From: Pyxidicoccus caerfyrddinensis | GTDB taxonomy: Bacteria; Myxococcota; Myxococcia; Myxococcales; Myxococcaceae | Assembly (NCBI RefSeq): GCF_010894405.1 | Contig: NZ_JAAIYA010000028.1 | Coordinates: 62,001 to 126,000, forward strand | Reading direction: 5' to 3' | DNA: 64,000 nucleotides | Shown: one piece after another, positions 1 to 8,482 of the stretch | Position numbering within the stretch: position 1 is the first letter of the stretch | Layout: each line of letters begins with the position of its first letter | Made by a program: the position numbers and the translations under genes | Notes under the pieces: generated by a model | Told to the model about the DNA's origin: nothing | Database searches by the model: none | What the model saw: the letters and a program-made list of their open reading frames with translations, nothing else

Positions 1-2
1 CC

Positions 3-569
3 CGCGAGCGCCAAGTCCAGACGGATGCCACGGCTTTCATGAAGCGGTTTCAGAAGAAGAAGAACCGGGTCGGTGACGATGAGTTCCACTATTGGCTGTG
101 GGCAGGTGACAACGAGAAGGAAACGTCCGGTGTTAATGGTTCATGCGGCTCGGACAACCGCTGGTCGCGGCCCGCCTGCGTGCTCAGGTCTCCTAGCCGG
201 GGAGCTGTCGCCGAGAGAGTCCTCACCGCGCCTGTGCTGACCGAGGTGGTGCGAGCCATGGCCCTGGCCTGGGCCCCGGAATGTGGCATCGCCACCTCCC
301 ACCTTCACCGTGACACAGCCTGGCAGGGCCTCGAAGCAGGCACCTTCACCGGCTGGGTGACGTACTTCTCCCGCCAGCGCGGCACGGTGCCTCCCCTCCC
401 CGCGCCCGTGCGCATCGAGCCCGTGGAAGACAAGGGCACCCTCATCATCCTCACTCCGGAACGCTTCACCGCCGCCAACCCGGAGCACGTCGCCCTCGCC
501 GCGCGCGTCCAGGAGCTGCTGGACCGCGCGGGCCTGCTCCGTCCGCTGGATCAACCCGTGGCGAAGTAG
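3..569 (+). CDS. Immunity 52 (Imm52) family protein, 5' end missing at window edge
   Basis: The reading frame is already open at base 3, so the gene runs in from outside the window. The first in-window ATG (base 39) is internal to the family sequence. Residues such as GDDEFHYWLWAGDN, the segment GIATSHLHRD and the end motif PERFTAANPEHVALA match my recollection of Imm52 proteins, which protect myxobacteria and other bacteria from cognate polymorphic toxins. Imm52 proteins are normally about 230 to 250 residues, so roughly the first 50 to 60 residues lie upstream. The cognate toxin, if any, would be expected just upstream of the window. It is cytosolic, with no signal peptide in the visible part. 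Family assignment is from recalled motif similarity, not a search. Confidence 0.75.
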   Translation, partial: RERQVQTDATAFMKRFQKKKNRVGDDEFHYWLWAGDNEKETSGVNGSCGSDNRWSRPACVLRSPSRGAVAERVLTAPVLTEVVRAMALAWAPECGIATSHLHRDTAWQGLEAGTFTGWVTYFSRQRGTVPPLPAPVRIEPVEDKGTLIILTPERFTAANPEHVALAARVQELLDRAGLLRPLDQPVAK

Positions 570-614
570 CGGGCAGGAGGCCCTGAGTCCTCCCACCCGA
601 TTCTCTTCAGTACC

Positions 615-2447
615 TCAGCACCCCGGCCCGACGATTCCAGACGCCTCGCACCCGAGCAGCCCGCCCTGGATGGGGATGGGCGTCACCGCGCCGTTGTATT
701 CGAGCCGCGCCCGCTCGAACCACTGCGCGCGAATCCACCGGTTGTCCTTCGTCAGGAAGTCCAGCTCCTTGGAGATGGGATAGCCGAGCACGGCCACCCC
801 CTTCGCGTTGTAGTAGTCCCGGAAGGCGCCGCACACGTACTTGCCGCCTCCGGCGAACGGGCCGATGAGCGAGCAGTTGGAACCGGGCGAGCTCTGCCCC
901 GGGTTCCAGTCATCCGGGTTGATGCCATACCGCTCGCGCGCGAGCTGGCTGCCGATGGAGCCCAGCGCCACCTGCGAGCCCGAGGGCAGCTCCGGGTGGT
1001 ACTCCAGCCGGTGCCGCTGGAACCACTGCTGCCAGAGGATGCGCCCGGTGCGCGTGTCCACGCCGCAGTCTTCCTCTGCGACGGGATAGCCGAACACGCC
1101 CAGCCCGCCCTTCGAGTCATACGTGCTCAGGAACAGCCCACGCACCGTCTTCCCCGTCTCCGGGAACAGGCGCGAGGGCGAGGTGCTCTGCCGCCAGCAC
1201 GCGCCCCAGCCCGTGTTCGCGTCTCCCGCGTTGAACGTGTTGGAGTTGTTCGTGAACGCCTGCCGCAATGCCGGGTAGCGCGACAGCGACTGCTGCGGCC
1301 ACGCGTCGTCGTGCCACGTGTACCAGACGGCGCCGATGAGGTCGTGATTCGAGCTGCCCCCGTTCCACGCGTTCATGTCGTTGAGCGCCGTGACGATGAA
1401 GCTCGCCACGTCGCTCTCGGTGGAGGAGCCCTCGACGTTCGCCGCCCACTCGGACAGCAGCACCGGCACCTGCGAGAAGCCCAGCGCGTCAATCCACTGG
1501 AGCGCGTTCTGGTAGCCCAGCCCCGCACCCGTGGTGCCCGTGCGGAACGACGTCAGGCCCGCGGCCGCATTGCTCACCCCACCCGCGTACGCGTGGATGG
1601 CGATGCCGTCCACGTCCACCGGGTGCAGGTTGTAGAGCATCCCGGTGAGGTAGTCCCTGCCGGACGTGTAGACGTCGGAGGTGAAGTCCGTCGCGTTGGG
1701 CGACACGCCGCCAACATAGACGACGTCATTCCCATGCCCCGCCGTGCCCCGGATGAGCGCCCGCGCGGAGCGGTACACGTCGCCGTAGACGTTGTAGGGA
1801 ATCCGGCCGCCGGGGAAGCCCAGCGCCTCGCCCTTCATGTTCATCTCGTTGCCGATGATCCAGGTGTGCACCGCACCGTTGTTCGGCGCGGTGAGCACGC
1901 GGCGGAGGTAGTCGAGGTAGCACTCCTTGTGGGTACCGCCCGGCGTGGTGATGTCACCCGCTCGCGCGCTCAGGTCCGGGGAGAGGAAGCAGCGGCCCCA
2001 GGAGCCGTTGTTCGTCCCGCCCTCCCACGGAATGGTGGCGCCCGCCACCGCCGCGCCCTGCGGGTTGATGTTGCCGCCGTCGCGCGCGTAATCCACGCGC
2101 ACCACCGGCGTGAAGCCCTGCCCCGCCGCGATGGCCATGCCGCTCAGCAGGCCCCCAATCCAGTTCACGTCGGTGCTGTACGTCTCCTTCACAATCCAGC
2201 CCTTGCGCCCGGGGAACATCGCCGTCAGCGCGCCCAGCTGGCCTGTGACGTCGGGCGAGTGGACGCCCAGCATCACCGGCGAGCGCGGCGCCGGGTAGCT
2301 GCCACGCGTCGCGCCAATGGCCGCTGACGAGACCGCCACGTCCGCCGCGGGCGGGACGTCATCGGCCGGAGACAGTGAACCGCACGCGCTCGTCGCCACC
2401 AGCGCCGCGCCCGCGAGCGCCTGCTGGAAGAATGGACCCGCTCTCAT
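615..2447 (-). CDS. Secreted clan-A type glycoside hydrolase lipoprotein with C-terminal LGFP-like repeats
   Basis: I chose the ATG at 2447 over the upstream ATG at 2531 because it follows a GGGGG ribosome site and begins directly with a lipoprotein signal (MRAGPFFQQALAG, lipobox Ser-Ala-Cys). The product is about 610 residues. The catalytic half (about 50 to 380) looks like a (beta/alpha)8 glycosidase. IGNEMN carries a likely acid/base Glu201 and LLSEWAAN a likely nucleophile Glu333, the arrangement used by clan GH-A retaining enzymes. The C-terminal third has repeated units rich in LGxxGxxxx and GVFGYP/VLGYP motifs followed by WxQWFxRxRLEYxP, resembling LGFP repeats that bind cell-wall material. 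It probably degrades an external polysaccharide; the exact GH family and substrate are not determined. It stands alone, convergent to the Imm52 gene. Confidence 0.75.
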   Translation of the reverse strand: MRAGPFFQQALAGAALVATSACGSLSPADDVPPAADVAVSSAAIGATRGSYPAPRSPVMLGVHSPDVTGQLGALTAMFPGRKGWIVKETYSTDVNWIGGLLSGMAIAAGQGFTPVVRVDYARDGGNINPQGAAVAGATIPWEGGTNNGSWGRCFLSPDLSARAGDITTPGGTHKECYLDYLRRVLTAPNNGAVHTWIIGNEMNMKGEALGFPGGRIPYNVYGDVYRSARALIRGTAGHGNDVVYVGGVSPNATDFTSDVYTSGRDYLTGMLYNLHPVDVDGIAIHAYAGGVSNAAAGLTSFRTGTTGAGLGYQNALQWIDALGFSQVPVLLSEWAANVEGSSTESDVASFIVTALNDMNAWNGGSSNHDLIGAVWYTWHDDAWPQQSLSRYPALRQAFTNNSNTFNAGDANTGWGACWRQSTSPSRLFPETGKTVRGLFLSTYDSKGGLGVFGYPVAEEDCGVDTRTGRILWQQWFQRHRLEYHPELPSGSQVALGSIGSQLARERYGINPDDWNPGQSSPGSNCSLIGPFAGGGKYVCGAFRDYYNAKGVAVLGYPISKELDFLTKDNRWIRAQWFERARLEYNGAVTPIPIQGGLLGCEASGIVGPGC

Positions 2448-2594
2448 GTGAGTGCCCCCTGCGAGCGGACGCGCGTGAAGGGGCGTCCCGGCCCGCACGC
2501 GAAGTAGCCCCGCCCGGAACACGGAAGTCAAAGTTTACAGGGCTTACCTAAAATTAAAGGATGCGCCCCCGGAGACCTCTGCGCGCCGTCCGGG

Positions 2595-3044
2595 TCAGTG
2601 CGAGTCTGGCGCTGGAGGCTCGCTCCGCTCCTCCGGGGTGACCTTCTGCTCCGCGCGCTTGCGGATGAGACGCTTCGTCGCGGTCTCCTCTTCTTCCGTG
2701 CGCTGGCGCCGCTTCACCAGGCCCTGCGTCTCGTCCACGAACCAGAACACCACCCGGAAGAAGGCGGCGATGACGGTGATGAGCAACGAGGAGAGAAACC
2801 AGCTCAGCACCCTGCCCGGCCAGCCGCCGACGGTGACGTCGATGGCGTACGTCCCCGTCAGCGGCACCAGCGCGAACGCGGCGTAGTGCGACACGCAATA
2901 GGAACAGGACACCAGGTACCCGAAGAAGGTGTCCTTCCCTCCGAGCCGCTCCCGCAGCGGGGCGAAGATGCGCTCCCGGGCGATGGTCTGCGACACACCC
3001 ATCACCACCGCGGAGACAGCGAAGAGCTGGAAGACGTCCACCAT
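2595..3044 (-). CDS. DUF1360-like small membrane protein
   Basis: This 149-residue protein has an N-terminal hydrophobic segment, a Cys-containing motif SCSYCVSHYAAF (about 47 to 58), a further membrane helix (FLSSLLITVIAAFFRVVFWFV) and a highly charged cytoplasmic tail rich in Lys, Arg and Glu. The CSYC-VSH motif and size resemble DUF1360 proteins, a family of unknown function that includes Bacillus spore-associated members. Topology suggests two to three membrane helices with the charged C-terminus inside. The divergent sigma-factor gene starts about 315 bases away, so the two may share a promoter region. I cannot assign a biochemical function. Confidence 0.6.
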   Translation of the reverse strand: MVDVFQLFAVSAVVMGVSQTIARERIFAPLRERLGGKDTFFGYLVSCSYCVSHYAAFALVPLTGTYAIDVTVGGWPGRVLSWFLSSLLITVIAAFFRVVFWFVDETQGLVKRRQRTEEEETATKRLIRKRAEQKVTPEERSEPPAPDSH

Positions 3045-3358
3045 CTCCCCAAGGTGGAGATGACGCAGGAGGTAAGAAGGAGCACACCCGCCCTGCGAGG
3101 GCTCGTCCGCCTGCCTGCCCCTCGCGGCGCGTCCCGCGCAACCTCACGTTTGCCGGTAAACGTTCGGAAGAGACTTCCTTCCGGCCCCCTGTAAAAACGA
3201 CCGACTACCGCCCCTAAGCACCCTGGGGCGTTTGTGCAAACCCGCGTATCCACTCGGGAACGCTGCAGATCGGCCGTGGCACACGCATTGCGATAGGCCA
3301 CCCCCGTCCGCAGTCGAGCGAACCCCCAAGTTTCGATCTCTTTACCCCGAGAGACACC
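3045..3358. other. Divergent intergenic region between DUF1360-like gene and sigma-factor gene
   Basis: No gene was recognised in these roughly 314 bases. It is less GC-rich than its surroundings in places. It contains a small perfect inverted repeat with arms CGTTT and AAACG separated by six bases at 3147-3162, and a purine-rich GAGAG just before the sigma-factor ATG. It must carry the promoters for both divergent genes. I do not see a confident -35/-10 pair. Confidence 0.4.
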
Positions 3359-4249
3359 ATGCAGACCTCCAACTCCTTCTCTGCCTCCCCCGACTCGCTC
3401 TCCACGTACCTCTCGGAGATCAACCGCTACCCGCTGCTCACGCAGCCGCAGGAGCAGGAACTTTCCCGCCGCTTCCGCGCGGGGGACCTGGCCGCGGGCC
3501 ACCAGCTCGTCACGGCCAACCTGCGCTTCGTGGTGAAGGTGTCCTACGAGTACCGCTCCTACGGCCTGAAGATGTCGGACCTCATCCAGGAGGCGAACAT
3601 CGGCCTGATGAAGGCCGTGCAGAAGTTCGACCCGGACAAGGGCATCCGCCTCATCTCCTACGCGGTGTGGTGGATTCGCGCGTACATCCAGAACTGCATC
3701 CTCAAGAACTGGAGCCTGGTGAAGCTCGGCACCACGCAGGCGCAGCGCCGGCTGTTCTTCAGCCTGGCCCGCACGCGCCGCGAGCTGGAGAAGATGGGCG
3801 CCGGCAATGGCAACATCGTCAACGCCGAGGAGATTGCCCGGAAGCTGAACGTGAAGGCCTCCGAGGTGCGCGAGATGGAGCAGCGCATGGGCGGCCGTGA
3901 CTTGTCGCTCGACGCGCCCATGGGCGAGGACGGTGACGCCACGCACCTGGACTTCGTCGAGTCCGAGTCCGCCTCCGCGGTGGACGAGGTCGCCGACAAG
4001 CAGCAGGCGGACCTCACCCGCGAGCTGGTGCAGCGCGCCCTGCGCCGCCTGGACCCGCGCGAGCGCTTCATCATCGAGCAGCGCGTCATGGGCGACGCGG
4101 AGATGACCCTCAGCGAGCTGGGCGAGCACTTCGGCTTCTCCCGCGAGCGCGCCCGCCAGCTGGAGATTCGCGCCAAGGACAAGCTCAAGGCCGCGCTCGC
4201 CACGCTGATGGCCGAGGCCGGCGTGGACGAGGCCACCCTCGCCGCCTGA
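3359..4249 (+). CDS. RpoH-family (sigma-32 type) RNA polymerase sigma factor
   Basis: This 296-residue group 2/3 sigma-70 protein directs core RNA polymerase to a stress or developmental promoter class. Region 1.2/2 is seen in LSTYLSEINRYPLLT, the core-binding region 2.1-2.2 in DLIQEANIGLMKAVQKF, region 2.4 in SYAVWWIRAYIQ, and the RpoH-box segment in TQAQRRLFFSLARTR. Region 4.2 helix-turn-helix is SELGEHFGFSRERARQLE. The RpoH-box identifies the sigma-32 family rather than RpoD or RpoS. Myxobacteria carry several such paralogues (for example SigB and SigC, developmental sigma factors of M. xanthus). Size and sequence style fit SigC best, but I do not assign the name. It is monocistronic, followed by a strong hairpin. 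Confidence 0.9.
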   Translation: MQTSNSFSASPDSLSTYLSEINRYPLLTQPQEQELSRRFRAGDLAAGHQLVTANLRFVVKVSYEYRSYGLKMSDLIQEANIGLMKAVQKFDPDKGIRLISYAVWWIRAYIQNCILKNWSLVKLGTTQAQRRLFFSLARTRRELEKMGAGNGNIVNAEEIARKLNVKASEVREMEQRMGGRDLSLDAPMGEDGDATHLDFVESESASAVDEVADKQQADLTRELVQRALRRLDPRERFIIEQRVMGDAEMTLSELGEHFGFSRERARQLEIRAKDKLKAALATLMAEAGVDEATLAA

Positions 4250-4282
4250 TCCACGGGCGACATGATTTCCCGGCGGTAGACC

Positions 4283-4320
4283 CGAGCCAGCGTGCCCATG
4301 AGAGTGGGCGCCCTGGCTCG
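4283..4320 (+). terminator. Hairpin terminator downstream of the sigma-factor gene
   Basis: Arms CGAGCCAG (4283-4290) and CTGGCTCG (4313-4320) are perfectly complementary. Between them GCCCA and TGGGC (with GAGAG loop) extend the stem. It starts 34 bases after the sigma-factor stop. There is no long T-run, as is usual in high-GC genomes. Confidence 0.55.
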
Positions 4321-4390
4321 CGGTGTTTCCAGGCCGCCTTCGCTTCACAACCGTTGATGCTACGCCGTCTCTCCGGCTGCACCCCACAGC

Positions 4391-4410
4391 ACCTCGCGCG
4401 AGCGCGAGGT
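4391..4410 (+). promoter_or_regulatory. Perfect 8-bp stem-loop immediately before a Shine-Dalgarno site
   Basis: ACCTCGCG (4391-4398), loop CGAG, CGCGAGGT (4403-4410). It abuts the ribosome site AGGAGAG (4411-4417) of the serine-protease gene at 4425. In the mRNA it could influence translation or protect the 5' end; as DNA it could be an operator. Role inferred. Confidence 0.4.
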
Positions 4411-4424
4411 AGGAGAGATGTCCC

Positions 4425-5372
4425 ATGGCCTCGAGTTCCGGTACTCCGCTGCACCTGGCATTGCGCGCCGTCCACCTCCACGGCGAGTCGTTTCTGAAGG
4501 ACCCCAACGTCCTGGGCGTGGCCGCGGGCTACAAGCTGGCGGGCGGTCAGAACACCGGCGACCACGCGGTGACCGTCTTCGTGGCGCGGAAGGTGGCGCG
4601 CTCGATGCTCCCCTCGAGCGTGCTGCTGCCCGCCAAGCTGTCCATCTCCGGCCAGGACGTCCTCACGGACGTCGTCGAGGCGGCCGGCCCCTTCTACCAG
4701 CACACCAACATCTCCAGCGTGCTGCCGGCCCACCCGGGCACCAGCATCGGCGAGGTGAGCGTCACCGCGGGCACGTTCGGCGCGGTGGTCTACGACAACA
4801 AGGACGGCTCCAAGCGCATCCTCTCGAACAACCACGTGCTCGCCAACAACAACGCCGCGCCCATCGGCTCGCCCATCGTCTACCCGGGCTACGCGGATGG
4901 TGGCCGGGCGCCCGCGAACACCATCGCCAAGCTCTCCAAGTTCATCACCATCGTCCCCGAGGCCCAGGGCTTCAACGCGGTGGACGCGGCGGTGGCGACG
5001 CCCCTCGACTCCTCCGCCATCGACGACACGCCGCTCAACGGCGTGCCCGCGCCCAGCAAGGCGAATCCCGCCGTCGGCCTGCTGTGGGGCGGTGACAGCA
5101 AGACGCAGAGCTTCTACTCGCCCATCGACGTCGTGCTGAGCCTGCTCGACGTGCGCTTCGCGAGCGCCGACTGCAGCACGGCCGCCAGCCTCGGCCTGGA
5201 GGTGCAGAAGACGGGGCGCACCACCGAGAAGACGACGGGCAAGATCACCCACCTGAACGCCATTCTCAAGGTGGGCATCCAGGGCCTCGGCACGGCGGTG
5301 TTCAAGAACCAGTTCATCACCACCCTCATGTCCCAGGGCGGCGACAGCGGCTCGGTCGCGGTCAAGGTCTAG
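4425..5372 (+). CDS. Nal1-like / trypsin-fold serine protease
   Basis: This 315-residue protein has no obvious signal peptide. The first 85 residues form a small domain (KDPNVLGVAAGYK, AVTVFVARK) of the type that precedes trypsin-fold proteases in this group. The protease domain follows with a visible triad: His137 in SNNHVLANN, Asp187 in NAVDAAVA and Ser308 in QGGDSGSVAV. The layout matches bacterial relatives of plant NAL1 and other chymotrypsin-fold proteins with a single compact domain. The start at 4425 has AGGAGAG eight bases upstream. The next gene encodes a stand-alone version of the N-terminal domain, so the two likely work as protease and partner. Substrate unknown; cytosolic or exported by a non-classical route. 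Confidence 0.75.
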   Translation: MASSSGTPLHLALRAVHLHGESFLKDPNVLGVAAGYKLAGGQNTGDHAVTVFVARKVARSMLPSSVLLPAKLSISGQDVLTDVVEAAGPFYQHTNISSVLPAHPGTSIGEVSVTAGTFGAVVYDNKDGSKRILSNNHVLANNNAAPIGSPIVYPGYADGGRAPANTIAKLSKFITIVPEAQGFNAVDAAVATPLDSSAIDDTPLNGVPAPSKANPAVGLLWGGDSKTQSFYSPIDVVLSLLDVRFASADCSTAASLGLEVQKTGRTTEKTTGKITHLNAILKVGIQGLGTAVFKNQFITTLMSQGGDSGSVAVKV

Positions 5373-5431
5373 ACTCGGAGCGCCCGCCCGGCCACCGCCG
5401 GGCGCATCCGCGAAGCGGAAGAGGAGCCACG

Positions 5432-5659
5432 ATGGCAGACCAGGACCTGCGGGACATCATCGAGCGGCACGGCCCCGGGCTGCTGCGAAGGTCCGACGTC
5501 ACCGGGCTCGCCCAGGGCAACGCACGCGAGCACGGAGGGGCTGACGCTCCCTGTCTCGTGCTCTTCGTCACCGAGGACGCGGACACCCATGGCCTTCCGG
5601 ACCAGTTGGAAGGCATTCCGGTGTACGTGGTCCGGAAGCCCGTCCCCCGGCAGCAGTGA
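5432..5659 (+). CDS. Small protein resembling the protease N-terminal domain (possible inhibitor or partner)
   Basis: A 75-residue protein. RHGPGLLRRSDVTGLAQG, then PCLVLFVTED and GIPVYVV, parallel the segment FLKDPNVLGVAAGYK-AVTVFVARK at the start of the preceding protease. I therefore infer a free-standing copy of the protease pro-domain. It starts 60 bases after the protease stop, on the same strand, and is followed by a strong terminator, so the two genes form a transcription unit. The start is supported by GAGGAGCC a few bases upstream. A regulatory or inhibitory role on the neighbouring protease is a hypothesis from synteny and similarity only. Confidence 0.65.
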   Translation: MADQDLRDIIERHGPGLLRRSDVTGLAQGNAREHGGADAPCLVLFVTEDADTHGLPDQLEGIPVYVVRKPVPRQQ

Positions 5660-5680
5660 CTGTCACCGCGGAGCAGACCC

Positions 5681-5713
5681 AGGGCCGCCCCGGCTGAACC
5701 GCGGGGCGGCCCT
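5681..5713 (+). terminator. Strong hairpin terminator after the protease pair
   Basis: Perfect 11-bp stem: AGGGCCGCCCC (5681-5691) and GGGGCGGCCCT (5703-5713) with an 11-base loop, 22 bases after the stop of the small partner gene. It lies between convergent genes and could serve both. Confidence 0.75.
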
Positions 5714-5764
5714 TCGCATTCACTCGAGTCACGACGCACGCCTGGCGCCGCACCCCTCCCCTTC

Positions 5765-6874
5765 CTACCGCGACGCCGCCTCCAACCTGCGCAGCGCCTG
5801 CGCCGCCGCCCGGCGCGAGCCGCACCTGTCACCGCCGCCATCACCGGGCCCGCGCTCGGCCAGCTCCCGCAGCGGCTCGCGCGCCCCGTCCACGGAGAGC
5901 CCGCCGAGCACCCGCGCGGCGGCGGCACGCACCGGACACTCCGCGTGGCCCAGCATCTCCACCAGGCGCTCCGCCGCGGCGCCATGTCCCGCCTCCGTGG
6001 CCTGGCGGTAGTCCTCCACCGCCAGGCGCGGCTCGCCCAGCAGCTCGCGCAGCTGTCCCTGATGGAAGGCGCGCACGCCCTCGTCCTCCTCCGCGCCCAG
6101 CAGCTCCTGCGCTTCGCGCGCCCTCGCGGCCCGCTCCGCCTCCGGCGCACGCGCCACGGCCTCGAGCGCGGACTCCAGGCGTGAAGGCCAGTGCCACGCC
6201 ACCACCGGCACCGCCACCAACCCCACCACCAGCGCCACCCGCCTCGCCTGCTTCCACGTCACGTCGCGCACGCGGCGCACGAGTCGGTGGCACACCAGGG
6301 TCAACCGCGCCACCCCGCGCCGGGCCTCGCCGCTCCAGCCGGGGCCCCGCCCCAGCCCGCTCGCCGGCGCTCGCGCACGGAACACGCGCACGCCGCCGGG
6401 GACGACGTCGCGCAGGAAGACGCCCACCTGCTCCGTGGGGATGCGCGCCTTGTCCATCACCAGCCAGGTGGACTCGGTGAGGAACACGCCATCGCCGGTG
6501 AGCGCCTCCAGCAGCCGCTCCGCCAGGTCCGCTGGCTCACCGCCGACGTCGTCCGACTCCAGCCACACCTCGCCTGTGCTCACCACCTGCCGCAGCTCGA
6601 ACCGCCCAGGTCTTGGCGCGTGCATGTCATCACGCGCACGCCGCGTCTGTATTTCCAGGGCACAGAGGACGGCCACGGTAGGGGACGCAAAGGCAACCAG
6701 GAACGAGCCACCGCGCGCGCTGAACATCCGACCTCCGCGGGCGCGACACGCCGGCACCACGCGCCACGCGTGCGCATCGCGCAGCCGTCGCTCCTCGTCG
6801 AACGTGCGAGGGTGTTCTCGCGCCGTGTCATGCACGACGCGCGTGAGAAGGATGGCGAGGTTGGCGGTCTTCAC
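5765..6874 (-). CDS. Degenerate adenylate/guanylate cyclase-domain protein with membrane anchor and HEAT-like repeats
   Basis: I start this at the GTG at 6874, which begins VKTANLAILLTRVVHDT. This aligns with the canonical class III cyclase opening of myxobacterial proteins (KTANLAILFTDIKGFT) as I recall it. Residues 1 to 170 cover the cyclase-like domain, including the later motifs STGEVWLESDDVGGEPADLAERL and a GGVRVFRA end. A membrane segment follows (VALVVGLVAVPVVAW), then alanine-rich helical repeats resembling HEAT or TPR units. The metal-binding Asp of FTD is replaced by Arg (LTR) and the GFT part is lost, so nucleotide cyclisation is unlikely. It may be a regulatory pseudo-cyclase. The open frame continues upstream of 6874 but that part does not look coding. 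Confidence 0.65.
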   Translation of the reverse strand: MKTANLAILLTRVVHDTAREHPRTFDEERRLRDAHAWRVVPACRARGGRMFSARGGSFLVAFASPTVAVLCALEIQTRRARDDMHAPRPGRFELRQVVSTGEVWLESDDVGGEPADLAERLLEALTGDGVFLTESTWLVMDKARIPTEQVGVFLRDVVPGGVRVFRARAPASGLGRGPGWSGEARRGVARLTLVCHRLVRRVRDVTWKQARRVALVVGLVAVPVVAWHWPSRLESALEAVARAPEAERAARAREAQELLGAEEDEGVRAFHQGQLRELLGEPRLAVEDYRQATEAGHGAAAERLVEMLGHAECPVRAAAARVLGGLSVDGAREPLRELAERGPGDGGGDRCGSRRAAAQALRRLEAASR

Positions 6875-7094
6875 GTCATGGGGTGACGCGTGGCGCGACG
6901 CAACTGTGATGCGAATCACCGCGGCAGCGCATGTCAGCCCCTGGATCAATATTGAACATGCGGCCCCATGACCCTTCTGCTTCGGGTCAAGCGTTGAAGT
7001 GCCTTCCGTACGGCAACTCACACATTCAGGTTCCTCGCCTTCCAGTCAGCACCGGACCTGCTGATCGGATTCGCGTTGGGCCCCGCGGGCCGCG

Positions 7095-7679
7095 ATGTCC
7101 ATTTCAAGGGATAGCTTCTGGAGTGTCTGGCAATGCCATAGCGAGTACCTCTACCGGCAGAGCCTCTGCATGATGAACGGCAACCGCGCGGACGCCGAGG
7201 AGGCGTTCAGCGCGGCCATGCTCCGCGCGTGTGAAGCCGTCCACGTGCAGGAGCTCCGCGTCACCAACGAGAAGGCCTGGCTGGGCGCGGTGCTGCGCAA
7301 CGTCTGCGTGGACGCGCATCGCCGTCGCCAGCGCTTTCATGACGACTCCGGCGACGACGAGGAGCCGGTAGATCGCATCGGCACCCTCGAGTCGACCGCG
7401 CCCTCCCCCGAGACGCTGGTGCTGCGCGACGAGGTGGAGAGCTGCGTCTGGGAGCGCGTCCTGGCGCTGCCACCGACGCTGCGCGAGCCCTTCATCATGC
7501 GCTTCCAGCACGACATGTCCTATGGAGACATCGCCCACCGGCTCGGGCTGACGAACTGCAACGTGCGCAAGCGCGTCCAGCTCGCGTACCGCGCCCTGCG
7601 CGACGTGCTGGCGGACCTGAAGCCGGATTCACGCCGTGAAACCCGCGCCATTCACAACGGGATGGCTCGGGCGTCCTGA
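7095..7679 (+). CDS. ECF-type sigma-70 family RNA polymerase sigma factor
   Basis: This 194-residue protein has region 2 (YLYRQSLCMMNGNRADAEEAFSAAM and a KAWLGAVLRNVCVDAHRRR helix) and region 4 (LPPTLREPFIMRFQHDMSY then a helix-turn-helix AHRLGLTNCNVRKRVQLAYR). The acidic linker and small size are typical of ECF sigma factors. No anti-sigma gene is adjacent. It begins a run of seven same-strand genes (7095 to 13194) and is separated from the next by about 150 bases, so it may control that cluster. The ATG at 7095 is reasonable; an upstream ribosome site is not strong. Confidence 0.85.
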   Translation: MSISRDSFWSVWQCHSEYLYRQSLCMMNGNRADAEEAFSAAMLRACEAVHVQELRVTNEKAWLGAVLRNVCVDAHRRRQRFHDDSGDDEEPVDRIGTLESTAPSPETLVLRDEVESCVWERVLALPPTLREPFIMRFQHDMSYGDIAHRLGLTNCNVRKRVQLAYRALRDVLADLKPDSRRETRAIHNGMARAS

Positions 7680-7827
7680 AATCGTTGCCGCCGCAGCACG
7701 CAGCACGCGGCACACGCTGAAAGCCAGACACACCCTGCTTCATGTCTCACGTGTGGGGGCGCTTTTACAGGCCGGCCTCTCACGCGATTGCAGCCCCCGG
7801 CCTTCACCCCACAACGCAGGAGTCGTC

Positions 7828-8373
7828 ATGTCCGCCATCAAGCTCGTCAACGCCGTCCCCGCCGCCAACTCCCCCACCGTGGAGTTCCGCCTGTCCCAGG
7901 GCACCAACCAGGTTGCCCGCATCGGCGTCCACGCCGGTGGGCAGGCCTCCATCCCCACCACGACCAACTACCAGGTGAAGGCCTTCACGACGATGGGCGA
8001 CTTCTCGCTCACGTCCAACACGCTCTCCTTCAACAACACGTCCGCCACGCTGCTGGCGCAGGTGCTGACGGAGGACGGCTTCTACGACTTCCAGCTCGTG
8101 CAGTCCCCCGGTACCCAGCCCTCCGCGCTGGTGTGCGAGAACACCTGGCGCAACCCGGTGCAGTTCACCATCAGCCAGCCGGGCTCGCCGGTGCAGATCG
8201 TCACCGTGGTGGACGAGCACAACAACACCACCGTGAGCACCGCGCAGCAGTGGCAGTGCTACGCCATCGCCGACGGCATCACCACGGCGACGGTGACCAT
8301 CACGGACCCGAACGCGACCATCACCATCACCCCGGACAACGACGACGAGAGCTACACCCTCACGGTGAGCTGA
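7828..8373 (+). CDS. Beta-rich protein A of the sigma-linked cluster (unknown family)
   Basis: The ATG at 7828 has GCAGGAG seven bases upstream; the longer frame from 7636 overlaps the sigma gene and is rejected. The 181-residue product is dominated by Thr, Val, Asn and Ser in alternating beta-strand patterns (for example TATVTITDPNATITITPDN). It contains CENTWRNPVQFTIS. It has no signal peptide and no transmembrane helix. The next gene encodes a remote paralogue: VEFRLSQG here and VQFRLRQQ there, and CENTW-NPVQFTI here and CENST-PLCFQVE there, in the same order. I do not recognise the family. A structural role in an extracellular or surface assembly is inferred from composition and neighbours. 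Confidence 0.65.
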   Translation: MSAIKLVNAVPAANSPTVEFRLSQGTNQVARIGVHAGGQASIPTTTNYQVKAFTTMGDFSLTSNTLSFNNTSATLLAQVLTEDGFYDFQLVQSPGTQPSALVCENTWRNPVQFTISQPGSPVQIVTVVDEHNNTTVSTAQQWQCYAIADGITTATVTITDPNATITITPDNDDESYTLTVS

Positions 8374-8482
8374 AGGCCGGTGCGCGCGGGGACGGGCGGA
8401 AGATTCCCAGCTACCGCCGTCCGCCTGTCCCCGCCTCACGGCTGCCTCTCCGGCTTCCCATTCGAAGGCGCTCGAGACGACG

